Assembly: GCA_948585895.1 (NCBI GenBank)
Contig: CAPBNZ010000020.1
Span: 1 to 26,478, forward strand
Length of the DNA: 26,478 nucleotides
From: an uncultured Clostridia bacterium
GTDB lineage: Bacteria > Bacillota > Clostridia > TANB77 > CAG-508
Direction of reading: 5' to 3'
The notes beneath the pieces were generated by a model. It searched no databases, was not told the origin of the DNA, and saw only the letters and a list, made by a program, of their open reading frames with translations. Position numbers and translations under genes: made by a program. Shown here in pieces: positions 14,718 to 21,638 of the stretch (its first letter is position 1; each line of letters opens with the position of its first letter).

Positions 14718-15057
14718 AATGATAATAGTTATGATATTAGTAATTATGATATCATTTATAGGATATATTATAATAAGTAATGTTTCCTTCTTATTACCCA
14801 TTAGTAGTAATGAATTAATCGTAAATTATTCAGAAGATGGAGAAGAAATACAAATATATATTGGAAAAGAAAAAAGTATCATTACAAACTTGATTATATC
14901 AGAAGAAGAAAATAAAATAGTATTAATGTTAGAAGGAAAATACTTTCCTAATTCAACAGGGAAAGAGGGAGTCGCTAAAGATAAAATTTCGATAAAGGGA
15001 AAAGATAGAATTGTGGCAAGAAGTATTTTTGGAGAAAAGGAAATATATGCTTTATAA
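14698..15057 (+). CDS. Single-pass membrane protein of unknown function
   Basis: A 119 aa protein with one N-terminal hydrophobic helix (about residues 8-34, MIIVMILVIMISFIGYIIIS) that could be a signal anchor. A hydrophilic beta-rich domain follows and would sit outside the cell. No cysteines and no known motif. GGAGG just upstream lies inside the SEDS-like gene, and the start overlaps it by 20 nt. It is thus the third gene of the PadR operon and probably a partner of the SEDS-like protein. The family is not recognised. Confidence 0.75.
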   Translation: MSKLANRMIIVMILVIMISFIGYIIISNVSFLLPISSNELIVNYSEDGEEIQIYIGKEKSIITNLIISEEENKIVLMLEGKYFPNSTGKEGVAKDKISIKGKDRIVARSIFGEKEIYAL

Positions 15058-15070
15058 TAATAAAAATATA

Positions 15071-15099
15071 TTGAAAAAGAAATATTTTTCCTATATAAT
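15071..15099 (+). promoter_or_regulatory. folD promoter
   Basis: TTGAAA at 15071-15076 and TATAAT at 15094-15099 are separated by 17 nt. AAAAGGAG and ATG 15137 follow. Confidence 0.75.
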
Positions 15100-15136
15100 A
15101 TGACTAAAATTAGTTAAGAAAAAAGGAGAATTAGAT

Positions 15137-16000
15137 ATGGCAACCATTATAGAAGGAAAAAATCTAGCAAAAAAGATAAGAGAAGAGTTAAAAGTAGAAT
15201 GTGATCAATTAAAAAAACAAGGAATTTATCCTAAACTAGCAGTTATTATGGTAGGAGACAACCCAGCATCCAAAGTATATGTAAAAAATAAAAGTAAAGC
15301 ATGTAATCAAATTGGAATTACCTATGAAGAATATTTTTTAGAAGAAACCATTACGCAACAAAAATTAAATGATTTAATTGAGAGATTAAATCATACAAAA
15401 GAAGTAAATGGAATTTTATTACAAAGTCCATTACCGAGTCATTTAGATATTAATCAAGCTTTTAAAGCAATTTCTTATCGAAAAGATGTCGATGGTTTCA
15501 CACCATCTAGTGTTGGAAAATTAGTTATGGGAGGAGATACATTTATTTCTTGTACACCTTATGGTGTCATCAAAATGTTTGAAGAATATAAGATAGACTT
15601 AACAGGAAAGAATGTAGTTATTATAGGAAGAAGTAATATTGTGGGGAAACCATTGGCACAATGTTGTTTAGCCAAAAATGCAACTGTTACTATTTGTCAT
15701 TCCAGAACGAAAGATTTACAAGAACATACAAAAAGAGCAGATATTTTAATTGCAGCTATTGGAAAAGCTAATTTTGTAACTGGACATATGGTCAAAGAAG
15801 GGGCGGTAGTAATTGATGTAGGTATTAATCGAAGTCAAGAAGGAAAAATTGTAGGAGATGTTGACTTTGAAAGTGTAGAGAAGATAGCAAGCTATATTAC
15901 ACCAGTACCAGGAGGGGTAGGACCAATGACAATAGCTATGCTTATGAATAATGTAATCAAAGCAGCGAAAGAACAAAACAACAAAAATTCAACCTTTTAA
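15137..16000 (+). CDS. folD: Bifunctional methylene-THF dehydrogenase / methenyl-THF cyclohydrolase
   Basis: Interconverts 5,10-methylene-, 5,10-methenyl- and 10-formyl-tetrahydrofolate with NADP(H), supplying one-carbon units for purines and formyl-Met-tRNA. Visible hallmarks are Y48-x3-K52 with the catalytic lysine, QSPLP, DVDGF, the dinucleotide-binding GRSNIVGKP, and the C-terminal PVPGGVGPMT signature. At 287 aa it is the usual length and intact. It has its own promoter and a strong terminator at 16038-16072, so it is probably expressed on its own. Confidence 0.97.
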   Translation: MATIIEGKNLAKKIREELKVECDQLKKQGIYPKLAVIMVGDNPASKVYVKNKSKACNQIGITYEEYFLEETITQQKLNDLIERLNHTKEVNGILLQSPLPSHLDINQAFKAISYRKDVDGFTPSSVGKLVMGGDTFISCTPYGVIKMFEEYKIDLTGKNVVIIGRSNIVGKPLAQCCLAKNATVTICHSRTKDLQEHTKRADILIAAIGKANFVTGHMVKEGAVVIDVGINRSQEGKIVGDVDFESVEKIASYITPVPGGVGPMTIAMLMNNVIKAAKEQNNKNSTF

Positions 16001-16037
16001 CAACAAATGGACACAAGATTTTAATAAAACAAAATAG

Positions 16038-16072
16038 AAAAAGAGCATTATCATTTTTAATGCTCTTTTTTT
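16038..16072 (+). terminator. folD terminator
   Basis: AAAAAGAGCATT pairs with AATGCTCTTTTT, a 12-bp stem that runs directly into further T bases. Confidence 0.9.
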
Positions 16073-16096
16073 AAAAAGAAAAAAGGGAGAAAATAA

Positions 16097-17023
16097 ATGA
16101 GAAATTTAGAAGAGAAGAAATACTGGATATGGCTATCATTAATCCCCAATTTAGGAAACCAGAAAAAACAAATGTTATTAAAGCTGTACAAAAATCCAAA
16201 GAAAATTTACGAATTGAAAGAAGAACAATTATCTAATATAAATGGAATTGGAAAAAAGACAATTAGTAATATATTAGACAAACATATTAGAGCAAGTGTG
16301 GAGACACATATAGCATATATGATAAAAAATAATATAGACATTATTTCTATTTATGATAAAAAATATCCCAATATTTTAAGAGAAATTTATGATTCACCGA
16401 TTAGTTTATATAGTAAAGGAAATCAAACAATATTAAACAATAAGGCAATTGCAATTATTGGTTGTAGAGAAGCGAGTGAATATGGAAAAAAAGCTGCTAA
16501 ATATTTTGCCTATCATTTAGCTAAGCAAGGAATTAATATCATCAGTGGATTAGCAAAAGGTGTTGATAGTTATGCACATATAGGAGCGATGTATGCACAA
16601 ATGTGGAAAAATAATCCGCAAATTGCTAGTTATCCACAGGAGGATAAAAGTAAAACCTGTGGAAAAACAATTGCTATTCTGGGGAATGGATTGGATAGCA
16701 TATATCCAAAAGAAAATGAGTTTTTAGCCAATCAAATAATAAAAGAAGAGGGAATAATTTTATCAGAATATCCATTAGGTGTAAAACCAGATAAAATGAA
16801 TTTTCCAGCAAGGAATAGAATCATTAGTGGCATGAGTAAAGGGGTACTTGTTGTAGAAGCAAAGGAAAAAAGTGGAACGTTAATTACAGTAGATTTTGCT
16901 CTTGAGCAGGGAAGAGAGGTATTTGTTGTACCTGGAAATATTAATTCTATAAATTCTGTTGGAACAAATCGATTAATTCAGCAAGGAGCAAAATTAGTTA
17001 TAAATTATAACGAAATTTTTTAA
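16097..17023 (+). CDS. dprA: DNA-processing protein DprA (Smf)
   Basis: DprA binds incoming single-stranded DNA and loads RecA during transformation. It also occurs in non-competent species. An N-terminal helix-hairpin-helix-like region (INGIGKKTI) precedes the Rossmann-like core. Core motifs: IIGCREAS, ISGLAKGVDSYAH (V156, D157), GKTIAILGNGLDSIYPKEN, SEYPLG, FPARNRIISGMSKGVLVVEA, SGTL, and REVFVVPGNI with GTN. The usual C-terminal winged-helix (DML1-like) domain is absent, which is common in Clostridia. Between A164 and G189 there is an insertion of roughly 15-20 residues relative to the standard GAL...GKT spacing. At 308 aa with GGGAGA before ATG 16097, it looks complete. Confidence 0.93.
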   Translation: MRNLEEKKYWIWLSLIPNLGNQKKQMLLKLYKNPKKIYELKEEQLSNINGIGKKTISNILDKHIRASVETHIAYMIKNNIDIISIYDKKYPNILREIYDSPISLYSKGNQTILNNKAIAIIGCREASEYGKKAAKYFAYHLAKQGINIISGLAKGVDSYAHIGAMYAQMWKNNPQIASYPQEDKSKTCGKTIAILGNGLDSIYPKENEFLANQIIKEEGIILSEYPLGVKPDKMNFPARNRIISGMSKGVLVVEAKEKSGTLITVDFALEQGREVFVVPGNINSINSVGTNRLIQQGAKLVINYNEIF

Positions 17024-17031
17024 AAAAAGTA

Positions 17032-17060
17032 TTGACTTTTATTATAAAATAGTTTATACT
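17032..17060 (+). promoter_or_regulatory. tRNA operon promoter
   Basis: TTGACT (17032-17037) and TATACT (17055-17060) with a 17 nt spacer, just downstream of the dprA stop. The first tRNA starts 28 nt after the -10 box. Confidence 0.8.
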
Positions 17061-17087
17061 TTTACTTGTGTTAAAAACAAGGAGTAT

Positions 17088-17164
17088 GCTCCCTTAGCTC
17101 AGTTGGTCAGAGCAACCGGCTCATAACCGGTGGGTCCAAGGTTCGAATCCTTGAGGGAGCACCA
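17088..17164 (+). tRNA. tRNA with CAU anticodon (elongator Met likely)
   Basis: The acceptor stem GCTCCCT/AGGGAGC, D arm GCTC..GAGC, anticodon stem ACCGG/CCGGT with loop CTCATAA (anticodon CAT) and T arm GGTTCGAATCC all fold. The discriminator A and an encoded CCA are present. The first pair is G-C, so it is not an initiator with the 1-72 mismatch. A CAU anticodon can also mark tRNA-Ile2 modified by TilS, and I cannot rule that out by eye. Confidence 0.93.
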
Positions 17165-17182
17165 TATTTGTTTTTTATATTT

Positions 17183-17268
17183 GGGTAGGTGGCCGAGTGG
17201 CTAAAGGCGGCAGACTGTAAATCTGTTCTCATTTGAGTACGAAGGTTCGAATCCTTCCCTGCCCACCA
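17183..17268 (+). tRNA. tRNA-Tyr (GUA)
   Basis: Acceptor GGGTAGG/CCTGCCC (one G-U pair), anticodon loop ACTGTAAAT with GTA, a long variable arm of a class II tRNA, T arm GGTTCGAATCC, discriminator A and an encoded CCA. It lies 18 nt after the CAU tRNA and is cotranscribed with it. Confidence 0.95.
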
Positions 17269-17276
17269 ACGACGTA

Positions 17277-17300
17277 TCTGTTCGAACTAAATTGAACAGA
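17277..17300 (+). other. Hairpin after tRNA-Tyr
   Basis: TCTGTTC pairs with GAACAGA across a 10 nt loop. It could be a processing or pause structure ahead of the terminator at 17309-17347. Confidence 0.4.
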
Positions 17301-17308
17301 ATTGATAC

Positions 17309-17347
17309 AAAAATCAATTAGAAAATAAAATCTGGTTGATTTTTTTG
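17309..17347 (+). terminator. Terminator of the tRNA operon
   Basis: AAAAATCAA (17309-17317) pairs with TTGATTTTT (17336-17344), followed by more T bases. The loop is long at 18 nt, but it is the best terminator after the tRNAs. Confidence 0.55.
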
Positions 17348-17358
17348 TTGCTTAAAAC

Positions 17359-17660
17359 GGTTCTTTGTCAATAGTTGGGGTGTAAAACCTGGAAAGGTAT
17401 TTCACCTCAATATTTCTTGGGCTTCTGATTATTTCACTAAAAAACTCTTGATTTTTGTGCTTTTTATGCACACTTAATAACCTAATTTAAAATCAGGTTT
17501 TTGACTTATTAAATTTTCCTTCTTAATTCATTCGTAATATTCTTGCCTTAAAGTTTTAGAAATTCCTAAATCCAAAAGCTACTCTTTTTAGCACTTTTAT
17601 CTTGTTATTATATCCTTCCATTACTCCATTAGAATATGGTACTAATATTGATACTGAATA
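17359..17660 (-). mobile_element. ISL3-family insertion sequence remnant
   Basis: The end at 17359 (GGTTCTTTGTCAA...) resembles a terminal inverted repeat of ISL3 elements. On the minus strand from about 17660 down to 17559, the translation VPYSNGVMEGYNNKIKVLKR is followed by VAFGFRNF. This is the conserved C-terminal DDE-region signature of ISL3 transposases (YSNG.. E .. NNKIKVLKR). A TAA at 17556-17558 then interrupts NFKARIL. Only about the last tenth of the transposase is left, and the other terminal repeat is missing. The element is dead. Confidence 0.75.
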
Positions 17661-17920
17661 TTGATGAAGATGAAATTGAATTTTGGTAGGCTAGAGAATT
17701 AATGAGAATTTTAAGCTATAAAGATTACATATATTTTGGTTGTGGATTAGGAAGAGACAGTAAATACTTTATGGATAATGGCTATAAGGTTAAAGCGGTA
17801 GGTGACTCAATAGAAATGTGTAAATTGGCTAGCAAATATATAAGTCAAGAAATTGACAGCATGAGATTTGATAAACACAAATGGAAGGGAATGCATAACA
17901 AAAAAATAGCCCTGCTATAG
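17661..17920 (+). pseudogene. SAM-dependent methyltransferase fragment
   Basis: The open frame at 17702-17920 reads YIYFGCGLGRDSKYFMDNGYKVKAV, close to the class I methyltransferase motif I (DxGCGxGRD) followed by motif II. The leading Asp is replaced and the protein stops soon after (72 codons). The preceding frame reads EFW-stop-ARELM, which may be the earlier part with a nonsense codon. Both ends are missing beside the ISL3 remnant, so this is likely debris of an IS-mediated rearrangement. Confidence 0.55.
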
Positions 17921-17927
17921 CAGGGCT
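17901..17927 (-). terminator. Terminator of the minus-strand small genes
   Basis: AGCCCTGC pairs with GCAGGGCT around TATA at 17908-17927. On the minus strand a run of T bases follows immediately (17901-17906). This is a strong, GC-rich stem for this genome. Confidence 0.85.
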
Positions 17928-17936
17928 GATGAAGGT

Positions 17937-18080
17937 TTAAATAACTTTCCTTTTCCTTTTTTTAGGACCTTTAGCAACAGTAGAAGCCTTTGGGCATTCT
18001 TGATCTAAAATCCGCTGTTTAGAAGATTGTTGCATAGGAAGAAGTGGATGAGTTGCATGACGACGATTTTGTCTATTCAT
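17937..18080 (-). CDS. Small basic protein of unknown function (47 aa)
   Basis: The longer open frame starts at 18137, but a consensus AGGAGG 7 nt upstream marks the ATG whose first base is 18080. The 47 aa product is strongly basic, with a Lys/Arg tail (KGPKKRKRKVI). It has one cysteine, no hydrophobic segment and no known motif. It lies 10 nt after the stop of the SpoIIID-like gene and just before a strong terminator, so it is the last gene of that operon. A nucleic-acid-binding role is only a guess from charge. Confidence 0.65.
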   Translation of the reverse strand: MNRQNRRHATHPLLPMQQSSKQRILDQECPKASTVAKGPKKRKRKVI

Positions 18081-18090
18081 AATATACCTC

Positions 18091-18330
18091 CTAACGTTTG
18101 ATAATATAATAATAACATAAAATAGACAAAAAAACAAGGGAAAATGCTCTTTCGAGTTTGTTTTTCTCGATAATTTTTGCAGAAGTTGGATTAGGCATTA
18201 CTTTTGTAAGATAGTAATGCACACAAGATTTACTTATTTTGAAATGTTTTGCGGTTTTCCGTACAGTAGAATGATTCTCATTATAATAGTTTACAACACA
18301 TTTCACAAAATCTAAGTCAATTTTCCTCAT
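18091..18330 (-). CDS. SpoIIID-like sporulation HTH regulator
   Basis: Residues ~10-60 read VKCVVNYYNENHSTVRKTAKHFKISKS-CVHYYLTKVMP. This matches the SpoIIID pattern of TVR..AK.F..SKS.VH..LT..P followed by a K-x2-ER helix. SpoIIID is a mother-cell transcription factor of sporulation. The start with GGAGGTG upstream (first base 18330) gives 79 aa. After the ER motif the expected basic tail (HIRGG...K) is replaced by a hydrophobic, Tyr-rich end (SLVFLSILCYYYIIKR). It may thus be a divergent paralogue or a C-terminally altered copy rather than the orthologue. It is cotranscribed with the 47 aa gene. Confidence 0.65.
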   Translation of the reverse strand: MRKIDLDFVKCVVNYYNENHSTVRKTAKHFKISKSCVHYYLTKVMPNPTSAKIIEKNKLERAFSLVFLSILCYYYIIKR

Positions 18331-18377
18331 ATACACCTCCATAAGGCAAAACAAGTTTTAAAGTTACAATTTTGTTT

Positions 18378-18406
18378 ATTATACAAGCATTGACATAAAA
18401 AATCAA
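18378..18406 (-). promoter_or_regulatory. Promoter of the SpoIIID-like operon
   Basis: On the minus strand, TTGATT and TATAAT are separated by 17 nt. The spacer TTTTATGTCAATGCTTG and the following TTGTAAC resemble the promoter at 18727-18755. Confidence 0.65.
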
Positions 18407-18516
18407 GAGTAATAACCAAAATTGGAATGATTCATCTAGTTATCATTAAAAGAAATACAGAAAACAATGCGAATGGTGATTTTTAGAAAGTATACAATAA
18501 CAGGAAAATAAGACAA

Positions 18517-18544
18517 GCCCCTCGATTTTTTTAAAGAGGGGCTA
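18517..18544 (-). terminator. Terminator of the 35 aa gene
   Basis: AGCCCCTC and GAGGGGCT form an 8-bp GC-rich stem downstream of the minus-strand small gene. On that strand it is followed by TTGTCTTATTTT. It could also act in the other direction. Confidence 0.7.
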
Positions 18545-18576
18545 TAGACACGATAGATATTAGATATCGTTAGAGA

Positions 18577-18684
18577 TTATTTATGAAAGATAGCATGAAG
18601 AGCATCGCCAATAATGGCAATAAGAATTACGGCACCTAAAAAATGCCAACTGTCTTGAAAGATAAATTGTAAAATTTCTAACAT
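18577..18684 (-). CDS. Small membrane protein (35 aa)
   Basis: The AAAGGAG box before the ATG (first base 18684) defines a 35 aa product. The longer frame from 18777 has no ribosome binding site. It has one hydrophobic helix (FLGAVILIAIIGDALHAIF) with a short amphipathic start and a His/Lys end. It has its own promoter and terminator, which argues that it is a real gene. Function unknown. Size and topology are compatible with a small regulatory membrane peptide. Confidence 0.65.
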   Translation of the reverse strand: MLEILQFIFQDSWHFLGAVILIAIIGDALHAIFHK

Positions 18685-18726
18685 AATAAATCTCCTTTTA
18701 AATGCAGTGTTTACTGTTACAACACT

Positions 18727-18755
18727 ATTATATAACAAATTAACATAAAAATCAA
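18727..18755 (-). promoter_or_regulatory. Promoter of the 35 aa gene
   Basis: On the minus strand, TTGATT and TATAAT with a 17 nt spacer (TTTATGTTAATTTGTTA). It shares spacer bases and a downstream TTGTAAC with the SpoIIID-like promoter. Confidence 0.7.
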
Positions 18756-18898
18756 TGTGCAAATGGAAGTATTCCATTTTTTATTAAATGTCAAAAATTA
18801 ATCTTTGAATTTTTTAGAAAAATAATATAAAAAGCTTTAAATAAAACTGGATTTATGGTATTCTTATAAAGAAGAGTGAAAAATGAGGAGGTTAAAAC

Positions 18899-19552
18899 AT
18901 GAAATTTTTTATTGATACAGCAAATGTAGAAGAAATTAGAAAAGCAAATGATATGGGAATTATTTGTGGGGTTACCACAAATCCATCATTAATAGCAAAA
19001 GAAGGTCGTGATTTCAAAGAAGTAATAAAAGAAATAACATCAATTGTAGATGGTGCTATTAGTGGTGAAGTGAAAGCAACCACAACAATTGCGGAAGATA
19101 TGATTAAAGAAGCAAAAGAAATTGCAGCAATACACCCTAATATGGTAGTTAAAATTCCTATGACACCAGAAGGACTTAAAGCTGTTAAAGTTTTATCAAA
19201 AGAAGGAATCAAAACAAATGTAACACTTATTTTTAATGCAACACAAGCTTTATTTGCTGCCAAAGCAGGAGCTACTTATGTATCACCATTTTTGGGAAGA
19301 TTAGATGATATAGCAACTCCTGGAATTGATTTAATAAAAACCATTTCTAAGATATTTAAAGCACAAAACATTCAAACAGAGATTATATGTGCAAGCGTGC
19401 GTAATCCAATACACATAGTAGATTGTGCATTAGCTGGTGCTGATATTGCAACAGTACCATATAAAGTGATAGAGCAATCGATTAAACATCCTTTAACAGA
19501 TGCAGGTATTGAAAAATTTAAGAAAGATTACATAGCAGTGTTTGGCGAATAA
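18899..19552 (+). CDS. Transaldolase (TalC/FSA-like small type)
   Basis: A class I aldolase of the non-oxidative pentose phosphate pathway, moving a dihydroxyacetone unit between sugar phosphates. The first strand holds FIDTAN, then GVTTNPSL, the Schiff-base lysine K85 in VVKIPMT, TLIFNATQAL, and SPFLGRLDD. Fructose-6-phosphate aldolases have Tyr at the position of F131, whereas transaldolases of this short group have Phe. Activity is therefore more likely transaldolase than FSA. At 217 aa it is typical. GAGGAGG precedes ATG 18899. The next gene starts 17 nt after it. Confidence 0.94.
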   Translation: MKFFIDTANVEEIRKANDMGIICGVTTNPSLIAKEGRDFKEVIKEITSIVDGAISGEVKATTTIAEDMIKEAKEIAAIHPNMVVKIPMTPEGLKAVKVLSKEGIKTNVTLIFNATQALFAAKAGATYVSPFLGRLDDIATPGIDLIKTISKIFKAQNIQTEIICASVRNPIHIVDCALAGADIATVPYKVIEQSIKHPLTDAGIEKFKKDYIAVFGE

Positions 19553-19569
19553 AAAATAAAGGAAAAAAC

Positions 19570-21579
19570 ATGAAAATAAGACAAATCGTAGAAAAAACAA
19601 ATCAAATGCAATTTGATACGAGAATGAAATTAATGCTAGATGCTTACTTATATGCGAAATGTAAGAAAGAACAAATAACAGAAGATAGAATAATAGATGA
19701 AAAACTAGAAACATTAGCCAATAATATAAAACATATTGAATTCATAAAATCCCCTAAGTTTAAAATTTTATATGAAGAAGCTGGAAAAATTTTATCCATT
19801 AAAGAGGACTATCTAAAGGGTAACAACATAGAAGAACTAATTGGTTTATTATTCATGAAAATGGAAAGCCTTATTGAACAACAAGAAGAGGAGTTACATT
19901 CTATTAAAAGTTTTTTAAAAGGTCATGAACTTATAACAATGCTAAACTTGCCAACAGATAGTAAACAAAAAGCAATCAATCAAATATTTACAGCAGCATT
20001 TGGCAAAGAAGGACAAGACATTGAGAAATATACACAACAAGATAGATCCATACAAGTAATGTGTAGTGAACTTAACAATAATTTTGAGAAACAAATAACA
20101 ACAGGCGAAATAGAAGCCTCTATAGTTGAAGAAGCGATAAATATAGTAAAATATCAAATTCTAACAGACCAGGAACAAGGAATTGATATAAGAGCAGAGC
20201 ATTATAAACAAAAAATTAAACAGTTGAAACAGGGGATAGAAGGATTAAAAATAGAAAAATATAGATACACAATTTCGGAATTAAGCAATTTGGTTGGAGA
20301 AGAAAACGAAACACCACAAAGAATAGAAGATAACCAAAAAAATGAAAATTTATTAAAAGAAATGCAAAACAGATTAAAAGAAATGCCAGAAGAAGTATTA
20401 AACAAAAGTTATATAAAAGATAGAGTAAAAGAATTAATAGAAGAAAAAACAGGGTATGATTCAAACCTTACTATTTTATTAGAGGAATTTTTTGTTAGAA
20501 GTTCTACTATTTACCAATGGAGTCGAAATCAATTTGAAGAACGTATTAATAATGTGGAGTCTCGAATTAATCAAATGGGATTTGAATTTATAGAAGATAT
20601 AGACATAATGGGGGAAGCAAGTAAGGATAAAGTTAAAATGAATGAAAGAGTTTTTCTGAATTCACAAGGAGCATTAAAAACAAAAGATAAAGACTTGCTT
20701 TTACGTTTAGCAATAGTATTTTTTCATGAGATGGGACATATCACAGATGAGACCAAAAGACAAAAAGTAAAAGTAAGAGAACCATTAGGAAAACCATTGA
20801 TAAGTGATAAGTTTTATGAATGGACGAATGTAATATTTGAAAGAGCAATGATGGGAGATTTATATGAAGATAGTAGTGCTATGTTTTTAAAAGGAACTTC
20901 ATATAATCAATTTCAAAATGCTGGATGCATCATTGCGGCAGCATTAGGAATGGATGAAATAGAATTTGCTAAATTAAAAGATAAAGGTTTAGAAGAAACT
21001 AGTCGTTTTTTTGATGAGAAATATTGGTATATACCAGGCGTATTTCAAAAAATAGTATCTCTTTTCAACCAAGGAATAGATGACAAAATAACAGGAAGAA
21101 AAGCCAAAGCAATGTATCAAGTAAAATATAATGAAATCTATACTTTAGCAATGGAAATTTTTAATACTAGAATAGCCCATGAAATGCAGTCAGGGGAAAT
21201 AAATAATGTAAATGAATATCAACTGTATCAAAGTTATTACTTAAAAAAAATAAATAGAAATCAGAAAAAAGCTGTTAAAAATTATGGTATGCCAAGGAAA
21301 AGTGTACAAATACAACATCAGACACCATATGTAACAGATAAAATTAGGAAACAAGACGAGGAGAGAATCGCAAGAGAAATAAAAGAGAAGGTTAACTTTG
21401 GATTTGATAATCAAAAGATTTTACATTTATTACAAACACATAAACGAAAGAATTCATTAAAAGATAGATGGAAGGTTAATCTATTAGGTAGAAAAAAGAT
21501 AAAATTAATACAAGAGCCAGGTAGAGAAAGCCAAGTAGACAAAAATAGTAGGAAGTTAGAACAAGAGGTAAACAGATAA
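19570..21579 (+). CDS. Large unknown protein with a HEMGH zincin motif
   Basis: A 669 aa, highly charged, mostly helical protein with no signal peptide or membrane segment. The centre contains a metallopeptidase-like motif in FFHEMGHITDE, with H386, E387 and H390. This is the HExxH zinc site. The following helix (FYEWTNVIFERAMMGDLYEDSS) offers acidic residues for a third ligand, as in gluzincins. The N-terminal ~300 residues look coiled-coil rich and the C-terminal ~60 are basic. I do not recognise the family and do not claim peptidase activity. The gene follows transaldolase by 17 nt and ends in a 29-bp palindrome facing tmcAL. The ribosome binding site is a modest AAAGGAAA. Confidence 0.7.
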   Translation: MKIRQIVEKTNQMQFDTRMKLMLDAYLYAKCKKEQITEDRIIDEKLETLANNIKHIEFIKSPKFKILYEEAGKILSIKEDYLKGNNIEELIGLLFMKMESLIEQQEEELHSIKSFLKGHELITMLNLPTDSKQKAINQIFTAAFGKEGQDIEKYTQQDRSIQVMCSELNNNFEKQITTGEIEASIVEEAINIVKYQILTDQEQGIDIRAEHYKQKIKQLKQGIEGLKIEKYRYTISELSNLVGEENETPQRIEDNQKNENLLKEMQNRLKEMPEEVLNKSYIKDRVKELIEEKTGYDSNLTILLEEFFVRSSTIYQWSRNQFEERINNVESRINQMGFEFIEDIDIMGEASKDKVKMNERVFLNSQGALKTKDKDLLLRLAIVFFHEMGHITDETKRQKVKVREPLGKPLISDKFYEWTNVIFERAMMGDLYEDSSAMFLKGTSYNQFQNAGCIIAAALGMDEIEFAKLKDKGLEETSRFFDEKYWYIPGVFQKIVSLFNQGIDDKITGRKAKAMYQVKYNEIYTLAMEIFNTRIAHEMQSGEINNVNEYQLYQSYYLKKINRNQKKAVKNYGMPRKSVQIQHQTPYVTDKIRKQDEERIAREIKEKVNFGFDNQKILHLLQTHKRKNSLKDRWKVNLLGRKKIKLIQEPGRESQVDKNSRKLEQEVNR

Positions 21580-21631
21580 AGGAAATATAATCCAATGTTA
21601 TTCATTGGATTATATTTCTTTTATCTGTTTA
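21569..21631. terminator. Bidirectional terminator, 29-bp stem
   Basis: The arms 21569-21597 and 21603-21631 pair over all 29 positions with one G-U pair around a 5 nt loop. It covers the stop codon of the plus-strand gene and lies 8 nt from the tmcAL stop. A-rich and T-rich arm ends give T-runs for both directions. Confidence 0.85.
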
Positions 21632-21638
21632 ATTTTTC

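Noticed and set aside
15061..15136. A folate-sensing riboswitch upstream of folD
   Set aside because: The gap is only about 80 nt and is explained by a promoter and a ribosome binding site. No conserved folded leader could be recognised.
18892..19263. A 123-codon minus-strand frame opposite the transaldolase gene
   Set aside because: It lies wholly within a clear coding sequence in antisense, with no start signal.
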